DNA from: Struthio camelus
Taxonomy: Eukaryota; Chordata; Aves; Struthioniformes; Struthionidae
NCBI RefSeq assembly: GCF_040807025.1
Contig: NC_090952.1
Location: forward strand, 2,728,001-2,792,000
Reading direction: 5' to 3'
Length of the DNA: 64,000 nucleotides
Below the pieces are notes generated by a model that ran no database searches, was not told the DNA's origin, and saw only the letters and a list, made by a program, of their open reading frames with translations. Below are positions 40,051 to 49,692 of this stretch, piece by piece. A program made the translations under genes and the position numbers. Numbering within the stretch: position 1 is the first letter of the stretch; the number at the start of each line of letters is the position of its first letter.

Positions 40051-43024
40051 CGGCCGAGCCTAAAACCACTCCGCCAGAGCCAAAACCACTGCGTCGGGGC
40101 TGAAACCACTCCGTCGTTGCTGAAACCACTCTGCCAAGCCTAAAACCACTCCGCCGGGGCGAAAAGCACTCCGTCGGGGCTGAAACTACTCCACCGAGCC
40201 TAAAAGCAGTGGGTCAGGGCTGAAACCACTCCGCCAAGCCTAAAACCACTCCGCCAAGCCTAAAACGACTCCGTCGGGGCTGAAACCACTCCGCCGAGCC
40301 TGAAACCACTGCGTCAGGCCTGAAACCACTGCGTCAGGCCTGAAACCACTCTGCCGAGCCTGAAACCACTGCGTCAGGCCTAAAACCATTCCGCCGAGCC
40401 TAAAAGCAGTGCGTCGGGGCTGAAACCACTCTGCCGAGCCTAAAAGCAGTGCGTCGGGCCTGAAACCACTCCACCGAGGCGAAAAGCACTCCGTCGGGGC
40501 TGAAACCACTCCACCGAGCCTGAAACCACTGCGTCAGGCCTGAAACCACTCCGCCAGGGCGAAACCCACTCCGCTGAGCCTAAAACCACTCCGCCGAGCT
40601 TAAAACAACTCCATCGGGGCCAAAACCACTCCACCAGTGCTGAAACCGCTCCGTCGGGGCTGAAACCCCTGCGTGAAGCCGAAAAGCACTCTGTTTGGGC
40701 TGAAACCATTCCGCCAAGCCGAAAAGCACTCTGTCGGGGTTGAATCCACTCCGCCAAGCCTAAAAGCACTACATTGGGGCTGAAACCACTCCGCCAGGGC
40801 CAAAACCACTCTGCCAAGCCTAAAACCACTGCGTCGGGGCTGAAACCACTCCGCCGAGGCCAGAACCCCTCCGTCGGGGCTGAAACCACTCCATCAAGCC
40901 TAAAACCACTGCGTCGGGGCTGAAACTAGTGCGTCAGGCCCAAAACAACTCCATCAGGGCCCAAACCACTCCACCAGTGCTGAAACCACTGCGCCAAGCC
41001 TGAAACCACTGCGTCGGGGCTGAAACCACTGCGTCAGGCCTGAAACAACTCCGCCGAGCCTGAAACAACTCCGTCGGGGCCAAAACCACTCCGCCGAGCC
41101 TGAAACAACTCCGTCGGGGCCAAAACCACTCCACCAGTGCTGAAACCGCTCTGTCGGGGCTGAAACCCCTCCGTGAAGCCGAAAAGCACTCTGTCGGGGC
41201 TGAAACCACTCCGCCAAGCCTGAAACCACTGCGTCAGGGCCGAAACCACTCCGCCAGGGCCGAAACCACTCCGCTGACATTAAAACCATTCCGTCAGGGC
41301 TGGAACCACTCCGCTGACATTAAAACCCCTCCGTCGGGGCTGAAACCACTGTGCTGGGGCGGAAACTGCTCCGTCAGGCTGAAAAGCACTGCGTCAAGCT
41401 GAAAACCACTCCACCAGGGCCAAAACCACTCCACCGACATAAAAACCACTCCGCCAAGCCTAAAACCACCCCGCCGACATTAAAACCACTCCGCCGAGCC
41501 TACAACCACTCTGTCAGGGCGGAAGCCACTCCGCTGAGCCTAAAACCCCTCCGTCGGGGTCGAAACCACTCCGCTGACCTTAAAACCACTCCATCAAGCC
41601 TAAAACCATTCCGTCAGGGCTGGAACCCCTCCGCCGAGCCTATAACCACTCCGTTAGGGCGGAAACCACAGTGCTGGGGCGGAAACTGCTCCGTCAGGCT
41701 GAAAAGCACTGCGTCAAGCCGAAAACCACTCCACCAGGGCCAAAACCACTCCGCCGACATAAAAACCACTGCGCCATGCCTAAAACCACTTCATCGAGGC
41801 TCAAACCACTCCGCCAGGGCCAAAACCACTCCGTCAGAGCCAAAACCACGCCACCGAGCCTAAAACCAGTGCATCAGGGCTGAAACCACTCCGCCGACAT
41901 TAAAACCACTGCTTCGGGGCTGAAACCACTCCGCCAAGCCTGAAACCACTCTGTCGGGGCCAAAACAAATCCGTCAGGGCCAAAACCACGCTGCCGAGGC
42001 TAAAAGCAGAGCGTCAGGGCTGAAACCGCTCCACCAAGCCTAAAACCACTGCATCAGGCCGAAAACCACTCCGTCGGGGCTGAAACCATTGTGCCAGGAC
42101 CAAAACCACTCCGTCGGGGCTGAAACCATTGTGCCAGGACCAAAACCACTCCGTCGGGGCTGAAACCACTCCATCAAGCCTAAAACCCCTCCATCGGGGC
42201 TGAAACCACTCCATCAAGCCTAAAACCCCTCCGTCGGGGCTGAAACCACTCCATCAAGCCTAAAACCACTGCGTCGGGGCTGAAACCACTCCATCAAGCC
42301 TAAAACCCCTCCGTCGGGGCTGAAACCACTCCATCAAGCCTAAAACCACTCTGTCGGGGCTGAAACCACTCCATCAAGCCTAAAACCACTCTGTCGGGGC
42401 TGAAACCACTCCATCAAGCCTAAAACCACTCTGTCGGGGCTGAAACCACTCCATCAAGCCTAAAGCCACTCTGTCGGGGCTGAAACCACTCCATCAAGCC
42501 TAAAACCAGTGCGTCGGGGCAGAAACCACTCCGCCGAGCCTAAAACCACTGTGTTGGGGCCAAAAAGCACTCCGTCGGGGCAGAAACCACTCCGTCGGGG
42601 CTGAAACCACTGTGCCAGGACCAACTCCACTGCGTCGGGGCAGAAACCACTGTGCCAGGACCAACTCCACTGCGTCGGGGCTGAAACCACTGCGTCAGGC
42701 CTAAAACCATTCTGTCCGTGCTGAAACCACTCCACCAAGCCTAAAACAACTCCATCAGGGCCAAAACCACTCCGTCAGGGCAGAAACAACTCCGTCAGGG
42801 CCAAAACCACTCCATCAGGGCAGAAACAACTCCGTCAGGGCCAAAAACCACTCGGCTGACCTTAAAACCACTCCATCAAGCCTAAAACCACTCCGTCGGG
42901 GCTGAAACAACTCCGTCAGGGCCAAAACCACTCCACCAGTGCTGAAACCACTGCGTCGGGGCTGAAAGCACTCTGCCGAGCCTAAAACCACTGCGTCGGG
43001 GCGGAAACCACTCCACCGATTCGA
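40050..43024. repeat. Right end of the 20-bp satellite
   Basis: Family-2 monomers continue to about 40,900, then family-1 units return. The ctgacatta / gctggggcgg segment at 41,270-41,880 matches 2,920-3,210 and contains a partial second copy from 41,671. Between 42,150 and 42,490 the array is a plain alternation of ccatcaagcct and ctctgtcggggctg monomers, a homogenised 40-bp dimer run. The last recognisable monomer ends at about 43,018, where the sequence switches at once to another repeat. There is no decayed transition zone. Confidence 0.85.
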
Positions 43025-45253
43025 GAATGGGCAACCTGCGCGTGTCGTTGTAGGAGACTGGGTAACATCCGTGTGCCTTTTGTTGCGTTGGGGCAGCCTC
43101 GGAGTGTCGTTCTAGCAGGCTGGGGAGCCTCCACGTGTCTTTCTAGGAGAGCGGGCAGCCTCGCAGTGTGGTTGTAGGAGGCCGGGAAAGCTTCACATGC
43201 CTTTGGGTGCAGCTGGGCGGCCTCCGTGTGCCTTTGGGTGCGGCCGGGCAGCCTCTGAGTGTGGTTGCAGGAGACTAGGGAGCCTCCACTTGTCTTTCGG
43301 TCCGGCCAGGCAGCCTGCCAGTGTGATTCCAGGAGAGCGGGCAGCCTCCGAGTATCGTTCGGGGAGGCCGGGGAGCCTCCGCGTGCCTTTCTGTGCAGCC
43401 GGGGAGCCTCCTCCTACCTTTGGGTTCGGCCAGGCAGCCTCGGAGTGTCATTGTAGGAGGCCGGGTAGTCTCCGAGTGTCGTTGTAGGAGGCCGGGGAGC
43501 CTCCCCGTGCCTTTGGGTGCGGCCAGAGATCCTGTGCGTGTCTTTAGGTGTGGCCGGGGAGGCTCCGCATATGTTTCGGTACGTCGAGGCAGCCTTTGAG
43601 CGTCATTGTAGGAGAGCGGACAACCTCCGTGTGCCTTTGAGGACGTCCAAGCAGCCTCGGAGTGTCGTTGTAGGAGGCCGAGCAGCCTCGGCGTGTCGGT
43701 CTAGTGGAGCGGGCAGCCTCCGCGTGTGGTTGTAGGAGACTGAGCAGCGTCTGAGTGTCGTTTTAGGAAGCCGGGAAGCCACTGCGTGTCTTTTGGTAGG
43801 GCCGGACAGCATCTGAATGTGGTTCAAGCGGGGAGCGGGGAGCCTCGGAGTGTCATTGTAGGAGGCCGGGCAGCCTCCACGTGCCTTTGGGTGCGGCCGG
43901 GCAGCCTCCGAGTGTTGTTCTAGGAGAGCGGGCAGCATCTTCGTGCCTTTGTGTGGATCCGAGGAGCCTCCTTGTGCCTTTGTGTGTGTCCGGTTCAGCC
44001 AGGAAGCCTTGGCGTGTCGTCGTAGGAGAGCAGGCAGCCTCGGCGTGTCGTTATGGGAGAGCAGGCAGCCTCGGCGTGTCGTTGTAGGAGAGCGGGGAGC
44101 CTCCGCGTGTCGTTGCAGGAAACCGAGCAGCGTCCACGAACCTTGCAGTGTGGCCAGGCAGCCTCCGAGTATCGTTGTAGGAGAGCGGGCAGCATCCGCG
44201 TGCCCTTGGGTGCGGCCAGGCAGCCTCCGCGTGTTGTTCTAGGAGGCCGGGCAGCCTCCGCGTTCCTTTTGGTGCGGCTGGGGAGCCTCTGCCTGCCTTT
44301 CAGTGCGGCCAGGGAGCCTGCGAGTGTCATCCTAAGAGGCCGAGGAGCCTCTAAATGTCGTTCTAGGAGACCGGGAAGCCTCCGAGTGTCGTTCTAGGAG
44401 ACCGGGAAGCCTCCGTGTGCCTTTGGGTGCGGCCAAACAGCCTCTGAATTTTGTTCTAGGAGACCAGGAAGCCTGTGAGTGTCTTTCTAGGAGATTGGGG
44501 AGCCTCCGTGTGCCTTTGGGTGCAGCCAGGGAGCCTCCATGTGCCTTTGGGTGCGGCTAGGGAGCCTCCGCGTGTCGTTCTAGGAAGCCAGGAAACGTGC
44601 ACGTGTGTTTGGGTGCAGCTGGGCAACCTGCGAGTGTTGTTCTAGGAGACCGGGCCGCCTCGGAGCGTCATTCTTGGAAGCCAGGCAGCCTCCGAGTGTC
44701 ATTTCAGTCGACCGGTCCGGCTCCGCGTGCGTTTGGGTGCGGCTGTGCAGCCTCTGAATTTCATTCTAGAGACCGGGGAGCCTCGGAGCGTTGTTCGAGG
44801 AAGCAGAGGATCGTCTGTGTGCTTTTTGGAGCAGCCAGGGAGCATCTAGTTTTGTTCTAGGAAGCCGGGCATCCTCCACGTGCCTTTGGGTGCGGCCAGA
44901 GAGCCTCCTCGTCCCTTTCGGTGCAGCCGGGGAGCCTCTGCATGTCGTTCTAGGAGACTGGGCAGCATCCGAGTGTCGCCTTCGAGTCAGGGGAGCATCC
45001 ATGTGTCATTGTAGGAGACCGAGCAGCTTCCGAGGATCGTCGTAGGAGACCGGGCAGCCTCGGAGTGTCGTTGTAGGAGGCTGAGGAGCCTCCGACTGCC
45101 TTTGGGTGCGGCCAGGGAGCCTCCGAGTGTCGTTCTACAAGATCGGGGAGCGTCAGAGTGTCGTTCTGGTGAGTTGGGGATCCTCCGCGCGCCTTGGAGT
45201 GCGGCCGTGGAGCCTCCGCGTGCCTTTGGGTGTGGCCAGGACCCCTTCGTATC
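43025..45253. repeat. 31-bp minisatellite array, subfamily 1
   Basis: About 70 tandem monomers of 31 bp. Two monomer types intermix in the same phase. One reads gcctcggagtgtcgttgtag then gaggccgggca. The other reads gcctccgcgtgcctttgggt then gcggccgggca. Both share the gcctcc/gcctcg start and a ccggg(c/g)a end, so they are diverged versions of one unit. Three units make 93 bp, a multiple of three, and stop codons are rare in several frames, which explains long open frames on both strands. I see no sign of a gene. Confidence 0.93.
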
Positions 45254-45340
45254 AGGCTCTGCGTGTTCAGACGGCCTTGTGGCAGGCTCTGCAGGCTTGG
45301 GCGAGCTTGGAGGGGCTCTGCAGTCTCATTCGGACTCTTT
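45254..45340. repeat. Island of three 30-bp monomers between two 31-bp sub-arrays
   Basis: Three units beginning aggctctgcgtgttcagacg, aggctctgcaggcttgggcg and gggctctgcagtctcattcg, spaced 29-30 bp. They do not fit the neighbouring 31-bp units but closely resemble the 30-bp minisatellite at 53.4-54.2 kb, especially the unit at 54,085-54,114, which starts aggctctgcgtgctcatacg. Confidence 0.7.
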
Positions 45341-47330
45341 TGGAGGTGGCCGAGGCCCTCCGTGTGCCCTCTGGGGTGCCGCACACTCCTGGGGGTGGTT
45401 TTTGGCCCCATCCCAGCCCCCTTGGTCTGTCTGTTGTGGTGCCTCTGAGTCATTTGGTGTGCCTTTTGGGGCACCTGCGACCCCTCGGAGTAGCTTTGGG
45501 GGGTGCCCAGACCCCGTGTTGTGCTTTTGTGTCATCCGTGACCCCTCGGTGTGCGTTTGTGCCCGCCGCAGGGCTCTTCAGGTGCCCCGTGGTGCTGCCC
45601 ACACCCATCGCTGCCCTTCTGGGGACGCCCCAGAGCCCTCGTGGTGCCCGCTGGTGCTCCCCAGGGCATTCAGTGTGCCTCTGGGTGCTGCGCTGGCGTC
45701 TTGGGGGCCTTTGGGGGTGGCCCGGCCGTATGGGTGCGCTCTGGGAGGGCAGCCGGAGCCGTGGGTGTGCTTTGTGGTGTCCGCTGGGTGCCTTGGTGTG
45801 GGTCGGTGGCTGCCTGGAGGCGTTTGTGGTGCCTTTGGGGTTGCCGGTGGCCCTTGGAAGGGGGTTGGGGCGCTCGGCGGAGGCCTCGTTGCCCCTTTGG
45901 GGGTGTCCTGGGCCCTCGGGGGTGTCTTTTGGTGCTGGCCAGGGCTTGTGAGGTGCGTGTGGTTGCTCGCAGAGGCCTGGCTGTGCCTTGTGGTGCCTCT
46001 GCGGCCCCTGGTTGTGGCTCTCCTGGTGGCCCAGGGGGCTCGGTGGGCATGTTGGTGCGTCGCGGGTGCCTTCCCGTGCCTTTGGGTGTGCCCAGGGCCC
46101 TCGGGGTGCGTGTGGGGGGGCCCGCAGTGCCCTCGGGGTGCGTGTGGGGGTGCCGTGGAGCCGTCTGGTGGGCCTTTTGGGGTGCTTAGAGGTGCTGAGG
46201 GTGCCTTTTGGTGTGCGCTGGGCCCCTTGGTGTGGCTTTTGGGGCACCGCAGAGCCATGTAGTGTGCTTGTTGGTAGGTCCCAGGCTCCGGTTGTGGCTT
46301 TTGGGGTGCCCCTGGCCCCGCGTTGGGCCTTTCGGAGAGGCCTGGCGCCCTCAGCAGTTTTCTCCTGCTGCCCCGGGCTCCTCGGTGGGCGTTTCAGTGC
46401 AGCCTGAGCCCCGAGTGGGGCTGTGGGTGCTCCCCAGTGCCCCCATTGCGCGTTTGGGGCTGCCCTGGAGCCCACGGTGTCACTTTTGGCGCCCCCGCAG
46501 AGTGTTTGCCGCATCTTTCAGGGCTTTCCTGGCCTCTCGCTGTGCTGCTCGGGCCACGCGGACCCCCCCGGTGTTTCTTTCAGAGTGCCTCAGCCCCTCG
46601 GTGTGCCGTCTGGGGTGCCCGGAGCCCCTTGGTGTGCTTTTTGGGGTCACCCAGACCCCTTGGTGTGCTTTTCAGTGCCTGCTGGTCCCCTTGCTGTGCC
46701 TTTTGGTGTGCCCCAGAGCTCAGGATGTGGCTTTTGGGGCACCGCAGACCCATTTCTTGTCCTTTTAGGTAGGTCCTGGGCCTGCTGGTGTGTATTTTGG
46801 GGTGTCTTAGCCCCCTCGGAGTGCCTTTCCTTGCACCCCAGAGTGATTGGGGTACCTTTCAGGGTGCCCCTGACCCCTCAGGTTGCCTTTCAGGGTGCCC
46901 CTGGACCCTCAGTGTGGCTTTTGGGGCACCCTGCACCCCTAGGAGGTGCCTTTTGGGGCACCCCAGAGCACTTGGGGTGCTCTTCAGGGTGCTCTAGCCA
47001 CCTCGGGGTGCTTTTCCTGGAGCCCCCTGTAGCTCTTTGAGAGCTCTCTAGGCTTTGGTTTGCCTTTTGAAGCATCTGAGATGTTTCTGCTCGCCTGTGG
47101 GGATGTGCTGGAGCCCTGGGGTTTGCTTTTTGGCTCCCCAGAGCCTTGGGGGTGGGTTGTTTGTTTGTTTGTTTGTGTTTTTTCCCCTTCCAGAGCACCT
47201 CGGAGCCCTCCGTTTGGTTCCTCGGCCCGCCGCTTGCTTCTCCGTGCGCCCCAGGCTCCTCGGGTTGCCTTTCGGAGCGCCCTCGATGCTTGGATTGTCT
47301 TGTGGGGCACCCCAGAGCCCCCCCCCAACA
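45341..47330. repeat. 31-bp minisatellite array, subfamily 2, increasingly diverged to the right
   Basis: Units of 31-33 bp of the form ccctcggtgtgccttttggg then gtgcccagag. They align in phase with the gcctccgcgtgcctttgggt type to the left, so both sub-arrays descend from one monomer. Divergence grows toward the right. The last recognisable units lie at about 47,200-47,320, after a (GTTT)n stretch at 47,158-47,176. Open frames of up to 386 codons on + and 354 on - run through it. They overlap in several frames and consist of imperfect repeats, so I treat them as by-products. Confidence 0.88.
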
Positions 47331-47965
47331 CTGCACCCTGCTGGCTTCACCCCAGCCAGGCGGGGAGGGGCTCGTGCAGCACCTGCAGGCAGGCAGGAGG
47401 CAGAGGAGTTTGGCAGCGATCCCCTTGCCCTGCCCAGCACCAGGAGGAGGAAGAGGAGGGAGCCGCGGTCCTGTGCCCGCGGAGCCCTCTCCGGCCGGGC
47501 AGCGCCCGGCAGCTCAGCCGTCAGCAGCCGGGCAGAGGACGGGGCACCAAGGGCTCTTGTCTTTCCCTTGCAGCCCGCCCGGCCCTGCGGCAGCGCCAGC
47601 GGAGTCAGCGAGACGGCCGGGCCCTGCCCCTGGCCCCCAGGGACCCGATCCCGGAGCCCAAGGGGGAGAGCAGCGTTGCCGGCCCGGCCGGGCCCCCAGG
47701 CGGTGGAGAAAGCAGCCACGGCCGCTGCGGGGCCATCTAGGTCCCCGGGGCCCCGACCTTTCCGCGGCTGGACGTGGGCGGTCCTCGTGACAGCCAAGGT
47801 TTGGGCGTCAACTCGGCTGGGGGCACGTGGCCGAGCAGCGAGGGCGCCCCAGGCACAGCGAGGCCGCGGCGCTTTTTGCCCCGAGCAGCTCCCTCGAGCG
47901 GGAGCGCCGCCAGTGGGGCCAGGCCTGCCCCTGCCCCCCGGGGGAGCCGGTGGGGTCGAGGCCGG
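47330..47965. other. GC-rich, CpG-rich non-repeat stretch; no gene recognised
   Basis: No tandem pattern and no recognisable domain. A plausible plus-strand splice acceptor (gtctttcccttgcag) ends at about 47,573. It is followed by an open segment to a TAG at about 47,738 that reads as Pro/Gly/Arg-rich low-complexity protein. A second frame stays open to 48,086. Neither product resembles a family I know, and base composition alone could produce these frames. A CpG-island remnant or an exon of an unidentified gene are both possible. Confidence 0.3.
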
Positions 47966-48436
47966 CCCCCGACACCCACCCCTGCCCTTAAAGGCAGGCT
48001 TGGGAGACTGTCAGAGTCTTCAAGCCTCAGGGTGCTCTTCAAGGAGCTTGGAGTCCCTTAATTTCTTCCCAAGTCCCTCAGTGTAACTGGAAGACCAACC
48101 TCAGGGACTCAGCCCACCTGGGAGACCTCTCTTCTGCAGGGCTCCCAGGTCAGCTGAGTTCCTTACAAGTCCCTAGGGGCTGTCAGAGTCTTAAAGTCTC
48201 TGGGGGCTCTTAAGGGAACCAGGAGGCACTGAGGAAGACATTAAGGAGCTCCAAGTACCTGGAAGACCAACCTCAGGGAGTCAGCCCACCTGGGAGACCT
48301 TTCTTCTTCAGGTCTCCCAGATGGGCTGAGTCCCTGAGGTGGTTCTTCCAGTAACTTGGAGAGCACCCAGAGACTTGAAGACTCTGAAAGTCTCCCAGCC
48401 CTGCCTTTAAGGGCAGTGGTGGGTGTCGGGGGCAGG
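47966..48436. repeat. Foldback repeat 1 (inverted arms with an internal duplication)
   Basis: The left arm starting cccccgacacccacccctgc at 47,966 is the reverse complement, with few mismatches, of the right arm ending at 48,436. Complementarity continues inward through the aggctgggagac, gtaactggaagacc and acctcagggactcagcccac segments (48,080-48,130 against 48,310-48,360). A second, directly repeated left-arm segment at 48,256-48,301 pairs tightly with 48,310-48,356, leaving a loop of about 8 nt. The element is therefore a hairpin with a partly duplicated left arm of about 110 bp at 48,141-48,255. Confidence 0.85.
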
Positions 48437-48480
48437 CCTGGACCCGATTGGCTCCCCCGGGGGGCAGGGGCCGGCCTGGC

Positions 48481-48618
48481 CCAATGGGGGCCCTGGAGGC
48501 CCCTGGGCTCCCTAGCCCGAGAGACTTGTGTGGGGACAGAAATTCAGCAAGGCTTTTTTGCCCCCACACAAGTCTCTTAGGCTAGGGAGCCCAGGGCCTC
48601 CAGGGCCCCCATTGGCTC
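48481..48618. repeat. Short-loop inverted repeat (hinge hairpin)
   Basis: The arm ccaatgggggccctggaggc...acttgtgtgggga (48,481-48,537) is nearly perfectly complementary to cccccacacaagtctcttag...cccccattgg (48,562-48,618), with a loop of about 24 nt that includes gcttttttg. It lies between the two larger foldbacks. A transcript would form a stem of about 55 bp. Confidence 0.9.
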
Positions 48619-48674
48619 CGGGGGGGGTGTGTGTGGCCCAATGGGGGCCAGGCCTGGCCCCCACGCCCCCCACT

Positions 48675-48974
48675 GCCCTTAAAGGCAAGGTTGAGAGGCT
48701 TTAAGGCTCTTCAAGTCTCTGGGGGCTCTTCAGGCAACTTGGAGTCCCTCAATTTCTTCCCAAGGCACTCCCAGTCACTTGAGGAACCACCTCAGGGACT
48801 CAGCTGACCTGGGAGAACTGAAGAAGAGAGGTCTCCCAGGTGGGCTGAGTCCCTGAGGTGGTTCCTCAAGTAACTGGGAGTTCCTTGGGAAGAAGTTAAG
48901 GGACTCCAAGTTGCCTGAAGAGCCCTCAGAGACTTTAAGAGCCTTAAAGCCTTTCAACCTTGCCTTTAAGGGCA
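48675..48974. repeat. Foldback repeat 2 (arms about 140 bp)
   Basis: A diverged second copy of foldback 1. The outer arms are gcccttaaaggcaaggttga at 48,675 and its complement ending in ttgcctttaagggc at 48,974. The inner arms are ccaaggcactcccagtcact (48,759 onward) against agtaactgggagttccttgg (ending 48,892). The central loop contains aactgaagaagagag. The arms match over nearly their whole length with scattered mismatches, so the two halves have stayed paired or arose recently. Confidence 0.9.
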
Positions 48975-49006
48975 GCAGGGGCAGGCCTCAGCCCAGACCC
49001 CCACAC

Positions 49007-49090
49007 TCCCCAGCCTCAGGGCTTTGGTGGGGGGCACCAAAAAGCCCTGCCCAGTGGCTGCCCCCACACAAAGCCCTGAGGCCAAGGAGC
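49007..49090. repeat. Short inverted repeat, diverged copy of the hinge hairpin
   Basis: ccagcctcagggctttggtg (from about 49,009) pairs with cacaaagccctgaggccaag (ending about 49,088). It has the same layout as the hinge at 48,481-48,618 (ggcaggcct, then a GTGGGG/CCCCAC pair). The module 'foldback + hinge' is thus present twice in tandem. Confidence 0.7.
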
Positions 49091-49400
49091 GCTCGCTGCT
49101 CCCTCGTCGCCCCGGCCTTCCCCGCTGCCTCCCGGGCTGGAGCTGGGCTGCCAGGGCCCCTGCTCAAAGAAAGGGCCAACCTGGGGGCGAGGAGAAACAG
49201 CCCCTTGGGACAGGAGCTCTCACCTACTGCAGCGAGATGGCCCCGGCTGCCAGCTGCCCCCTCTCCGCTCCAGCGCTGCAGCCAGGAGCTCTTCCCCGAG
49301 CAGGGAGAACGCAGCCTTCGGCAAGCTGCGAGCAGGCGTGAACAGAGACCGCGCACAGAACACAGCACATGGCACCTCGCCTCAGCTGGGGCTCGCGCCA
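49091..49400. other. Single-copy GC-rich stretch, nothing recognised
   Basis: No repeat, RNA gene or convincing exon is visible. It lies downstream of the minus-strand poly(A) signal at 49,404 and right of the foldback cluster, so it is probably intergenic. Confidence 0.4.
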
Positions 49401-49403
49401 AGT

Positions 49404-49692
49404 TTTATTGCCCAGAGCCCAAACACCTTCGCGTGGTGCCACCATGCCCGAGTCCCACTTGGCTCTTCCTGGGGAGCAGGACGAGCTGGCAGGCGCAGGC
49501 CGCCTTCCTGCTGCAGCAGCTCCTGGAGGGGTGCGTGAAGGCCAAAGCCGGATTCTTGCTCCTTCGGGTGGGGGGGTCTCTGGGAAAGCAGGTCACTTCC
49601 TCAGTGCAGCTGGAGTCTGAAGCTGGGGCCCCAAAGAGCTGCGGGAGGGGTGGGCAAGAGATGAAAGAGCAGCTCTTGCCAGCAACCAGCAC
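49404..49692 (-). other. Putative 3'-terminal exon with poly(A) signal, minus strand
   Basis: A strong pyrimidine tract and acceptor (gttttgttttcctag) precede position 49,692. The exon then runs to the AATAAA at 49,409-49,404. One frame stays open across the whole exon and stops at a TAA overlapping the poly(A) signal itself. Another frame stops after about 20 codons. The true frame is not known, so this may be untranslated. Confidence 0.4.

Larger units (their letters stand above)
1..43024. repeat. 20-bp monomer satellite array, 43 kb, continuing beyond the left edge
   Basis: The whole stretch is a head-to-tail array of a 20-bp monomer of the form aaaccactccgtcggggctg. Each unit has a run of 3-5 A, the conserved core CCACT, and a variable GC-rich half (for example ccgccgagcct, gcgtcggggctg, ccgccagggcc, ccaccaagcct, ctgacatta). 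Neighbouring monomers usually differ, giving a 40-bp dimer, and dimers are arranged in much longer higher-order repeats. No mobile element, other repeat or single-copy DNA interrupts it. Occasional 19- or 21-bp monomers shift the phase by one base. Most monomers carry one to three CpGs, so the array should be a dense methylation target. Avian microchromosomes carry known satellites of about 41 bp with short A-clusters (the CNM/PO41 group). This array resembles that type in dimer length and A-clusters, but identity needs a sequence search. Reading frames inside it are by-products of the period. Confidence 0.97.

Noticed and set aside
1..43024. Regular short repeats taken as a CRISPR array
   Set aside because: There are no unique spacers. 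The whole 20-bp unit repeats with variants, and the context is clearly vertebrate (CR1, introns).
1..43024. CENP-B box in the satellite
   Set aside because: Monomers with ccgttggggc or cttcggggctg look partly similar, but the required spacing of TTCG, A and CGGG is not met in the variants I inspected.
1..43024. G-quadruplex array from the GGGG in many monomers
   Set aside because: G4 runs are 20-40 bp apart, too far for ordinary quadruplex loops.
45102..46514. Open frames of 386 (+) and 354 (-) codons
   Set aside because: They lie in the diverged 31-bp array and overlap in opposite strands and several frames. Their peptides are imperfect repeats explained by GC-rich sequence poor in stops.
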